Assembly: GCA_024763405.1 (NCBI GenBank)
Contig: JANTFQ010000116.1
Location: forward strand, 1 to 7,240
Source of the DNA: Calditrichaceae bacterium
Lineage (GTDB): Bacteria; Calditrichota; Calditrichia; Calditrichales; Calditrichaceae
DNA: 7,240 nucleotides
Reading direction: 5' to 3'
Under the pieces are notes generated by a model. That model did not search any database. It saw only the letters and a list, made by a program, of their open reading frames with translations, and had not been told where the DNA came from. This document shows, piece by piece, positions 1-5,872 of this stretch; within the stretch, counting starts at the first letter, position 1; each line of letters starts with the position of its first letter. A program made the translations under genes and the position numbers.

Positions 1-146
1 GTGTATCTTGGCTCTTCAAAGTTGGGGTTGATCATGGTTTGGGCCATAAGGCTTGAGGCTCCCATGGAAATAAAGAGTATAAATAGGCCAATCATCGATA
101 TTTTTTGTGTTGTATTTTTCGCATCTTGTAAGTAAGAAAAAGTCAT
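1..146 (-). CDS. Secreted protein of unknown function, N-terminal 48 codons only (cut by left edge)
   Basis: The minus strand is open from an ATG at 146-144 to the left edge. It encodes a classic Sec signal peptide: a polar and basic start with K11 and K15, then a hydrophobic core at about residues 18-33 (MIGLFILFISMGASSL), then a likely signal peptidase I site after LMA, before Q36. The mature part begins QTMINPNFEEPRY and then leaves the window. The start is supported by AAGGG at 157-153, six bases upstream of the ATG; the internal ATG at codon 18 has no such site and would remove the basic region. The gene lies downstream of the HTCS on the same strand, separated by 953 bases that hold a candidate operator and promoter. 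It is therefore probably the regulated target, perhaps a surface or extracellular polysaccharide-handling protein. That role is inferred from context only, because no catalytic domain is visible. Confidence 0.8.
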   Translation of the reverse strand, partial: MTFSYLQDAKNTTQKISMIGLFILFISMGASSLMAQTMINPNFEEPRY

Positions 147-151
147 GTTTT

Positions 152-158
152 TCCCTTT
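152..158 (-). promoter_or_regulatory. Shine-Dalgarno site of the secreted gene
   Basis: On the minus strand AAAGGGA (158-152) lies just upstream of the ATG at 146. The AAGGG core ends six bases from the start codon. This decides the start in favour of 146 over the in-frame ATG at codon 18. Confidence 0.6.
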
Positions 159-207
159 CAAATTAATTTAGAATCTCTCATTTAAAGGATTTAAAAACCA
201 AGGAATG

Positions 208-288
208 TGAAGTATCTCCTTTTGTGATCACGGTGGCTTTTTCATAATATCTTCCTTTCATTTATATACTGGTTGTTTTGAAGTATCT
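208..288. repeat. Direct repeat TGAAGTATCT, two copies 71 bases apart
   Basis: Identical 10-base copies lie at 208-217 and 279-288 on the plus strand (AGATACTTCA on the minus strand). Both fall in the stretch just upstream of the secreted gene, within its presumed 5' leader. They could be a protein- or RNA-binding motif, but two copies of a 10-base word in AT-rich DNA are only modest evidence. Confidence 0.35.
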
Positions 289-458
289 TATCGGTTTGAT
301 TTTTTCCATTTCCTCCGGCAGAAAAGAGCCTTACCATTAAATATGTTACGCCCCTCAATGCTTCCTGCGTTTATTTATCTGAAAACGATCGACTAAATCC
401 GTAATAATCAATGGGAAACAGGAAAACACTTTGAATTGATTTAACCCCATCTGAAAAA

Positions 459-478
459 CACAAATGGCATTTTTTGTG
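459..478 (-). other. AT-rich hairpin followed by T5, weak terminator-like element in the leader
   Basis: On the minus strand CACAAA (478-473) and TTTGTG (464-459) form a perfect 6-pair stem, followed at once by TTTTT. It lies just downstream of the transcription start implied by the candidate promoter at 499-531. The stem is poor in GC, so termination or attenuation here is speculative. An alternative pairing of AAATG with CATTT inside the loop also exists. Confidence 0.25.
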
Positions 479-498
479 ACTTCCATTTTTTTTACATG

Positions 499-531
499 AA
501 AATATAGCGGGGCCGTTTAAATAGATTCCAA
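499..531 (-). promoter_or_regulatory. Candidate promoter of the secreted gene
   Basis: Read on the minus strand, TTGGAA (531-526) is followed after 19 bases by TATATTTT (506-499). TATATTTT matches the Bacteroidota -7 consensus TAnnTTTG at all but the last position, and its first six bases also match TATAAT at five of six. The upstream element is a weaker match (GTTG against the -33 TTTG, or TTGGAA against TTGACA). Transcription would start near 492 and give a leader of about 345 bases. The array of GTTGC words ends 4 bases upstream of this element, the usual place for an activator. This is a prediction from sequence alone. Confidence 0.4.
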
Positions 532-535
532 CATC

Positions 536-644
536 GTTGCGAATGTGTTATTTATTGTTGCATGATATTCAAGAAAAGAAGAGCATTTGTTAAACAAAGT
601 TGCAAAAACATGTTATATTGTTGCACAAGGTTAATTTCTGCAAC
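536..644. promoter_or_regulatory. Putative operator: GTTGC array phased at 21 bases
   Basis: GTTGC occurs on the plus strand at 536-540, 557-561, 599-603 and 620-624. The start-to-start distances are 21, 42 and 21, so four of five positions on a 21-base grid are filled; position 578 is not. Three of the four copies continue with A. GTTA words fall between them at 547, 589, 612 and 630, close to the half-step of about 10.5 bases. An inverted copy, GCAAC, lies at 640-644, almost on the next grid point. Direct repeats two helical turns apart are how AraC-family dimers recognise DNA, with two helix-turn-helix units touching adjacent major grooves. The neighbouring HTCS carries such a domain, so it is the obvious candidate to bind here. 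Binding is inferred, not shown. Confidence 0.5.
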
Positions 645-787
645 CAACCTAAACACCTGTAAACTATAGTAAATAAAAGAATAAAGAGATAATGAGTCGC
701 AGGAACCACAAAAAACGAAGACAGAGCTTAGAAATTCATTTTTATTCAAAACAAACCAGACTAATTCCGGCATTTCCATAGGAGGTG

Positions 788-1059
788 ATGAGCCGAATGC
801 TCATTGCGTAAGAATTTAATTGTTCTTTCCGGGACAACTGTCTCTCTGGGTTGTGTGTTACACGCCACATTTGCAAATGGGTATTAATATGACCAGCCCT
901 TGTAAGGGTCAACTATGAAAGGAGTGCGTGTCCATTTTGGGGATATAAACCAGCGTTATCAGGAAACAAAGCATGATTCTTAATCATAGATTTCTTTGGG
1001 GGGGGGCCAGGGAAGAATGTTCTTGAGGGGTTTTATAGTAAATACTCAGATAGAATATT
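788..1059. repeat. Cluster of short perfect or near-perfect inverted repeats
   Basis: Seven dyads crowd this stretch. They are ATGAGC/GCTCAT (788-804, loop of 5), GTGT/ACAC (853-863), the 12-base palindrome CATTTGCAAATG (868-879), CCCTT/AAGGG (897-908), ATGATT/AATCAT (973-987, loop CTT), AAGAA/TTCTT (1013-1024), and AATACTC/GAATATT (1041-1059, one G-T pair on the minus strand). None has the GC-rich stem plus T-run of a normal terminator for the HTCS. They may be protein-binding sites, elements of an unrecognised RNA, or partly chance in AT-rich DNA. No known RNA family was recognised. Confidence 0.35.
998..1030 (+). repeat. Run of nine G with two more G tracts (possible G-quadruplex)
   Basis: Nine consecutive G occupy 998-1006, followed by GGG at 1010-1012 and GGGG at 1027-1030. 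Splitting the long run in two gives four tracts of at least three G, enough in principle for an intramolecular quadruplex, although the last loop is long (14 bases). In AT-rich intergenic DNA such a run stands out. Homopolymers of this length are also prone to slippage and to sequencing error, so the exact count is uncertain. Confidence 0.45.
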
Positions 1060-1099
1060 TTTTATACCGAATACCCGGATTTTCAAATTCAAACCAAGA

Positions 1100-4000
1100 T
1101 TATATATTCCGTTTTTTATACTCGGAAGGCGAGCAACTAAACTGTTCCGCAAAGCATTTTGTAAAATAAGACTGGCTGCTGAAACCAACCTTATAGGCAA
1201 TTTCGGTAATATTGCCCGCATTCGCTCGGATGAATTCAGCGGCATGTTGCAAACGTATGGTGCGGATAAAATGCGTAGCGGGTTTCCCTGTCAGGGCATG
1301 AATTTTTCGATGTAGTTGGGAACGGCTCATTCCCACACCCTCTGCCAGATCATCCACAGAAAACTTTTCATTTTCCAGGTTTTCCTCCACAATGGACAGC
1401 GCCTTTTGTAAAAATTTTTCATCTGTCGACAAGACCGGTTTTTTTAGGGTCTTAACTAAAAGGTTTTGTTGATAATATTGCTGCAATTTCCGGCGCTGTA
1501 TAATCAAATTTTGTACACGTGAAAGTAATTCCCTGGAATCAAACGGTTTGCTGAGATAGTCATCGGCTCCGGCTTCCAACCCTTCCAGTTTGTCATCGGG
1601 AGCGGCTTTGGCTGTGAGCAATATAACCGGGATATGACTGGTGCGTTCATCGTTTTTTATTTTAGCGCAGAGCGTATACCCGTTCATTCTGGGCATCATC
1701 ACATCGCTGATAATTAAATCCGGGATTTTTTCACAGGCTATTGTCAAAGCGGATTCACCATTCGATGCTTCCATGATTCGGTAATCCTTTTGCAGCGTGT
1801 CAATCATAAAATGCCTGAAATCCTTATGGTCTTCAACAATCAGTACCAGAGGCTGTTCATCCGCATTTTCAGATGTTGTGTCCGTCTCGCAGTTTCCATC
1901 ATCATGGGTATAATCAAACTCATTGGCAGAAACCTTGTGCACGCGTTTGGACTCGGTAACAGACGCCATAATCTGATCGGGCCTGAGGTGTTCACTGCCC
2001 AGCGGTAAAATAATGGTAAAAGTCGTCCCCAAACCTTCCCGGCTTTCCACCGAAATAGTCCCTTTATGCAACTCCACCAACTCCTTTACCAATGCCAGGC
2101 CGATTCCCGTACCTTCTTGTTCCCGCGTCGTAGAAGCGTCTACCTGGTAAAAACGGTCAAAGATATGCGCCAACTTATCTTCCGGGATACCGATACCGTC
2201 ATCTTTTATAATCAGCTCAACGAAATGGTTATCATCACCCAATCTTAGGGTCATCTCGATTTTGCCGCCTTCACGTGAAAATTTTATAGCATTGGAGAGA
2301 AGATTGTTAAGTATTTTTTCCATCAGATCACGATCAAAATAAACGTCAATCTTTTTTTCTTTACTGAACAATTTTAAGTTAATGTTTTTACGTTCGGCCC
2401 AGGATGCAAAGCCCATGAATAAACCCTGAACAAATGGAATTATATTTGTTTCTACCGCTCGCAGGGACATATGTCTGGCTTCCAGTGCGGTTAAATCCAG
2501 AAGCTGACCTATCAGGTGCAAAAGCCGGTTAACATTGCGTCCGATCATTTGCATCCTGCGGCGGGTGGCAGAAGAATGGGCGTTTTCCAGCTCCTGTTCC
2601 GCCGGGCCTTTTATAAGCGCCAAAGGCGTCCTGAATTCATGGGAAATGTTAGTAAAAAACCGCGTTTTAAGTGTATCTATTTCTTTCAGTTTTTCAGTTT
2701 CATCTTTTTGCATTTGGGCTTGCATCTTATGTTTTTGGCGATTCATTTCATAGCGCCGGATACTCAGAATCACTCCGAAAAAAAATACGGCATATAGTCC
2801 GTATGCCCAACGGGTTTTATACCACGGAGGAACAATGTTAATCTTTAAGACAACGCCTTTTTCATTCCATATACCATTACTGTTAGCGGCTTTAGCCCGG
2901 AAGGTGTATTCTCCCGGCGGAACACGTGTAAATATCGCCCTGCGCTCGGCACCGGGATAAATCCATTCATCCTGATACCCTTCCAGTTTATAGGCAAAAC
3001 GGTTTTTCTCCGGTGAGTGAAAATTCAATGCGGACATTTCGATGGCGAAGCTGTTGTCGTTATTGGAAAGAGTAATGCTTTTTAAACGGGATACCGGCTT
3101 CTTCAGCGGAGAACCCGGCTTGTGAAAATCCACAGGTTTGAAGTTGAGATAAAACTGTGAAAGAACCAGTGGTGGCGGATTGAGGTTGCCCCGAATGCTG
3201 TCCGGCTTAAAAACGGAAATACCTTTGCTACCGGCAAAAAACATGTCCCCCCTGGAATTTTTATGGGCATTCTGTCCGTAAAAAAAACTGAAGTCCCCAT
3301 CGATTATACCGTCGCTTTGATCATAGTTTATAAACTGAACAATTTCGTCTGAAGCCGAATCGATGAGGGCATTGGAAAGCCCCTTGTCGGTCCCAAGCCA
3401 TAAATTACCGTGAGCATCCGTAAGAACGGATGAAACGATATTGCCTGGTAAGCCATCCTTAATGCCGTAGCGTTTAAATGTTTCTGTGTTTTTATCAAAA
3501 CGGCATAAACCGCCTCCGTCGGTGCCAATCCAGAGATAGCGCTCCGGATAATGTTTATCTTCTGTGACAGCATGCACCCGGTTGTAGCTTAAACTTTGCG
3601 GATCACCGGAAACTGCCCGAAAGACCCGCTTGACTCCGGTTTGGGGCTCAAAACGAATCAGTCCGAAACTACTCCCCACCCATAAAATACCGGAACGCTC
3701 CGTATGAATAGAATATATATATTGTTTGTTTTCTATTTTCTTAGATTTAGTTAAATCTAACAAACGATAGTTGTAGATTTTATGATTAAACACATCAATA
3801 TGTGTAATGTTTAAATAGCTCTTTTTAATCTGCATATCCAGCGAGTCTGAAAACAGATCAACCCATGCACCCGTCCAGATATTACCGCGATGATCCGGCG
3901 TAATAGCGGTAATATTTTCACTCATTTGAGTAATATTCTCAAATGTGTGTTTCTTTCGTTTTAAACTATCAGATAAAAAAGCGCGTATATCAATGTCATT

Positions 4001-5536
4001 TAGATCTTTTAGCGTATCTTCTGCATTCAGGCTGAAATTTAGCATGGCTGTCATTTTTTGGCTTTGATAATTGTAGCGGTACAAGCCGCCAAATTCGCTT
4101 CCTATCCATACATTTCCCAGGCCATCTTCACAAATATTATTCTTAAAGGTCCAATAAGGTGCTTTGATGTTCTGCCAATAGGACGATAAAATATTGCCCG
4201 TATTACGATTGCAACGGTAGACGCCCTGATTGGCAATCCATAGGATGTCATGTGAATCTTCAAAAACAAAACGCATGTCGATTAAGCGGTTGGAAATATG
4301 AGTGTTCAACTTCGGATTGTAATCGGAAAAACGTGTGAATACCGGATCATATTTAAACAGGCCGCCTGTCTCCGTTCCAAACCAAAAAATTCCACCACGG
4401 CTCCTGTATATTGTGTGGATATAGTAAGGAATCGAAATATTGCTTTTATTTGTGCTATCATTACGGATTCTTGAAAAAGTCTCTGTACGCGGATTAAAAA
4501 TGGCGAAGCCATCATCTTTCAAATTTATCCATAAATTGCTGCCACCTTTGTCCTGGACTTCCAGAAGAGCGCCTAATGTAAACAAGCCATGGTCATAAAC
4601 GTATTGTTTGTAAACCAGGGTTTCTTTGCCTGCACCCTGGGAAGGATCAATACGTACCAAGCCATCAGACGTTTGCATCCAGATAATGCCATTCTTGTCT
4701 TCCTGTAATGCTAAAACCATTTGTTTTAACGCGCTCAAACGGTTGAAAATCTTTTCAAACTTATATTCTCCGGCAGAAACTGATTTTGGTTCCTTCTTTG
4801 TGGTTGACAGAGTAAGACGCATTAATCCGGCATAGCTGCCTACCCATATATTTCCGCGGTGATCAATTAACAAGGAATAGACAACATTTTGACTACTATT
4901 CGTATAGGGATTGGGAAGGAAATGACTGGTTTGTATCTGCCCTGGATTATTATTAAAACCCGAGCTATTAAATTTCTGGGATGGTTGTTGATTTTGTTTA
5001 ATTTGTATCCGATTGATACCATAAATGGTTGCTGTCCAGATCGCACCGCTGCTGTCTTCAGATATTGAAAAAATCGTATTGGGATTTTCTTTTCCAAACT
5101 TTTCCGGGAAGGTTCTCAGTCTTACAAATGTTTCGGTATTGGGATTATAATAGTTTAAACCATCTTCAGTGCCGGCCCAAAGCCAGCCACGCGAATCTTC
5201 AAAAAGACAGTTTATATGATTGTTGGAAAGTGAGGTCGAATCATCCATATGCTTGGAATAAGTTTTAAAGCGATATCCGTCATAGCGTACCAATCCTTCA
5301 TTGGTACCCAACCACAAATATCCTCTTCGGTCTTGCAGAATACTATAAATGGTTTTTTGGTGCAGGCCTTCTTCCACTCCAATGTGTTTAAATTGGAAGT
5401 ACGGCGTCTCTATATTATTGATTTCATCAATATTGTTTCCCAGGCGTGCGGGAACCTGATTGTGAGAGAATAAAAAACTTACCTGTGTAAACAATAGCAG
5501 AATGAGTGTACGGTAATTTCTTACTAAAAAATCCAT
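1100..5536 (-). CDS. Hybrid two-component system regulator (HTCS): propeller sensor, histidine kinase, receiver and AraC domain in one protein
   Basis: This single protein senses a periplasmic ligand and regulates transcription from the inner membrane. Domains in order: a signal peptide or N-terminal anchor (residues 1-24, R6 and R9 before a hydrophobic stretch); about 14 two-component-regulator propeller repeats (about 60-780, pattern D..G.LW.GT..GL), enough for two seven-bladed propellers; a Y_Y_Y immunoglobulin-like domain (about 826-903); one membrane helix (about 910-926); a coiled linker; a HisKA domain with SHEFRTP and phosphoacceptor H966; an ATPase with N1078 and N1082, DDGIGIP at 1112-1118 and GTGIGL at 1142-1147; a receiver with E1235, D1236, phosphoacceptor D1278, T1308 and K1330; and an AraC double helix-turn-helix (about 1393-1478). 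All key residues are intact and 1478 residues is somewhat longer than usual (about 1300-1400). The start is chosen because the signal follows it directly; no Shine-Dalgarno is seen, only an A-rich run, as is common in Bacteroidota. In this family the ligand is typically an oligosaccharide, but it cannot be read from the sequence here. The likely target is the secreted gene downstream. Confidence 0.95.
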   Translation of the reverse strand: MDFLVRNYRTLILLLFTQVSFLFSHNQVPARLGNNIDEINNIETPYFQFKHIGVEEGLHQKTIYSILQDRRGYLWLGTNEGLVRYDGYRFKTYSKHMDDSTSLSNNHINCLFEDSRGWLWAGTEDGLNYYNPNTETFVRLRTFPEKFGKENPNTIFSISEDSSGAIWTATIYGINRIQIKQNQQPSQKFNSSGFNNNPGQIQTSHFLPNPYTNSSQNVVYSLLIDHRGNIWVGSYAGLMRLTLSTTKKEPKSVSAGEYKFEKIFNRLSALKQMVLALQEDKNGIIWMQTSDGLVRIDPSQGAGKETLVYKQYVYDHGLFTLGALLEVQDKGGSNLWINLKDDGFAIFNPRTETFSRIRNDSTNKSNISIPYYIHTIYRSRGGIFWFGTETGGLFKYDPVFTRFSDYNPKLNTHISNRLIDMRFVFEDSHDILWIANQGVYRCNRNTGNILSSYWQNIKAPYWTFKNNICEDGLGNVWIGSEFGGLYRYNYQSQKMTAMLNFSLNAEDTLKDLNDIDIRAFLSDSLKRKKHTFENITQMSENITAITPDHRGNIWTGAWVDLFSDSLDMQIKKSYLNITHIDVFNHKIYNYRLLDLTKSKKIENKQYIYSIHTERSGILWVGSSFGLIRFEPQTGVKRVFRAVSGDPQSLSYNRVHAVTEDKHYPERYLWIGTDGGGLCRFDKNTETFKRYGIKDGLPGNIVSSVLTDAHGNLWLGTDKGLSNALIDSASDEIVQFINYDQSDGIIDGDFSFFYGQNAHKNSRGDMFFAGSKGISVFKPDSIRGNLNPPPLVLSQFYLNFKPVDFHKPGSPLKKPVSRLKSITLSNNDNSFAIEMSALNFHSPEKNRFAYKLEGYQDEWIYPGAERRAIFTRVPPGEYTFRAKAANSNGIWNEKGVVLKINIVPPWYKTRWAYGLYAVFFFGVILSIRRYEMNRQKHKMQAQMQKDETEKLKEIDTLKTRFFTNISHEFRTPLALIKGPAEQELENAHSSATRRRMQMIGRNVNRLLHLIGQLLDLTALEARHMSLRAVETNIIPFVQGLFMGFASWAERKNINLKLFSKEKKIDVYFDRDLMEKILNNLLSNAIKFSREGGKIEMTLRLGDDNHFVELIIKDDGIGIPEDKLAHIFDRFYQVDASTTREQEGTGIGLALVKELVELHKGTISVESREGLGTTFTIILPLGSEHLRPDQIMASVTESKRVHKVSANEFDYTHDDGNCETDTTSENADEQPLVLIVEDHKDFRHFMIDTLQKDYRIMEASNGESALTIACEKIPDLIISDVMMPRMNGYTLCAKIKNDERTSHIPVILLTAKAAPDDKLEGLEAGADDYLSKPFDSRELLSRVQNLIIQRRKLQQYYQQNLLVKTLKKPVLSTDEKFLQKALSIVEENLENEKFSVDDLAEGVGMSRSQLHRKIHALTGKPATHFIRTIRLQHAAEFIRANAGNITEIAYKVGFSSQSYFTKCFAEQFSCSPSEYKKRNI
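3910..3945 (-). repeat. Small tandem duplication with 21-base period inside the HTCS gene
   Basis: TAATATTTTCA at 3910-3920 and TAATATTCTCA at 3931-3941 match at 10 of 11 bases, 21 bases apart. On the protein this is ENIT repeated seven residues apart (residues 533-536 and 540-543). The same DNA also holds a perfect 8-base inverted repeat, CATTTGAG (3923-3930) and CTCAAATG (3938-3945). The reading frame is kept, so the change is an in-frame insertion-like expansion between propeller blades rather than damage. Confidence 0.5.
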
Positions 5537-5589
5537 TTTTTTGCTATTTTATCCTGATATCAATCAAACATCACTTTCCTGCAAGAACT

Positions 5590-5619
5590 AAAAAGTATGA
5601 TTAAATATTTCTTATCAAT
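5590..5619 (-). promoter_or_regulatory. Candidate promoter of the HTCS gene
   Basis: On the minus strand ATTG (5619-5616) is followed after 18 bases by TACTTTTT (5597-5590). These compare with the Bacteroidota consensus elements TTTG and TAnnTTTG, with one mismatch each. The start of transcription would be about 45 bases upstream of the ATG. The elements are short and the region is AT-rich, so chance matches are likely. Confidence 0.3.
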
Positions 5620-5656
5620 AGTATCCGGTTAAATGGTGATGATCTAAAATTTATTA

Positions 5657-5672
5657 GAATTTCTTCAAATTC
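5657..5672. repeat. 16-base inverted repeat upstream of the HTCS
   Basis: GAATTT (5657-5662) and AAATTC (5667-5672) are perfect complements around the loop CTTC. The repeat lies about 40 bases upstream of the candidate HTCS promoter and borders the hairpin block. It could be an operator or simply part of the repeat's edge. Confidence 0.35.
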
Positions 5673-5774
5673 ACCCTCCCCAGAGTCCGGCAAGCCGGTC
5701 TCTTTCCCCTCCCTTCCAAAAAAAGGGAGGGGATTACCCTTCGACTTCGCTCAGGGTACAGAAGTGGGTTGGTT
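5672..5774. repeat. Composite hairpin repeat (REP-like), three stems in a row
   Basis: Three stems follow each other. The first, 5683-5702, pairs GAG-T-CCGG with its complement around CAAG-type centre bases, with one T-T mismatch. The second, 5705-5733, is a perfect 9-pair stem of TCCCCTCCC with GGGAGGGGA around an A-rich loop of 11. The third, 5735-5758, pairs TACCCT with AGGGTA and contains CCCTTCGACTTCGCTCAGGG. From general knowledge, CCCTGAGCGAAGTCGAAGGG-type words and GGGAGGGG/CCCCTCCC pairs recur in intergenic DNA of Bacteroidota and related phyla. The block is much richer in GC than its surroundings. It sits after the parE stop and could act as a transcript end or stabiliser, although no T-run follows the stems on the minus strand. 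Confidence 0.6.
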
Positions 5775-5872
5775 TTTAGTTCCTATAAAATAGACATCGC
5801 TCTTCACATTGATATCACTGATATTAATTGACTATTTCCAATTCTAAACCGGACACTGTTAATTTAAAACAC

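Larger units (their letters stand above)
147..1099. other. Non-coding gap between the HTCS and the secreted gene
   Basis: This 953-base AT-rich stretch holds no convincing gene on either strand. It divides into three parts. Bases 147-498 would be a long 5' leader of the secreted gene; they contain a repeated TGAAGTATCT word and only very short reading frames. Bases 499-644 hold a candidate promoter and a 21-base-phased GTTGC array. Bases 645-1099 hold several short perfect inverted repeats and a run of nine G, listed separately. No GC-rich hairpin followed by a T-run, which would terminate the HTCS transcript, could be identified after its stop codon. Read-through from the HTCS into the secreted gene is therefore possible. 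Confidence 0.6.
5537..5872. other. Intergenic gap between parE and the HTCS
   Basis: No reading frame of interest lies in these 336 bases. From the parE side it holds AT-rich DNA with the palindrome TGATATCA and a second TGATAT nearby (about 5810-5825). Then comes a block of three strong hairpins (5683-5758), then a 16-base inverted repeat (5657-5672), and finally an AT-rich stretch with a weak candidate promoter for the HTCS. The HTCS is therefore probably transcribed on its own rather than with parE. Confidence 0.55.

Noticed and set aside
552..779. 75-codon minus-strand frame in the gap downstream of the HTCS
   Set aside because: Composition is typical of translated AT-rich intergenic DNA (many L, F, C, S), there is no Shine-Dalgarno sequence, and it overlaps the phased GTTGC array.
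781..814. GGAGGTG followed by ATG on the plus strand, suggesting a translation start
   Set aside because: The frame ends after seven sense codons (TAA), and the first ATG is only one or two bases from the GGAGGT.
884..912. TTGACC - 17 bases - TATTAA on the minus strand, a sigma-70-like promoter
   Set aside because: The spacing is right, but Bacteroidota promoters use different elements, the -10 match is only 4 of 6, and it leads to no convincing gene nearby.
915..983. 22-codon plus-strand frame beginning MKGVRVHFGD
   Set aside because: The peptide looks plausible, but there is no ribosome binding site, no promoter and no neighbour on this strand, and it is too short to judge.
1033..1245. 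70-codon minus-strand frame overlapping the HTCS 3' end
   Set aside because: It is a shadow frame over the conserved AraC domain and has no independent support.
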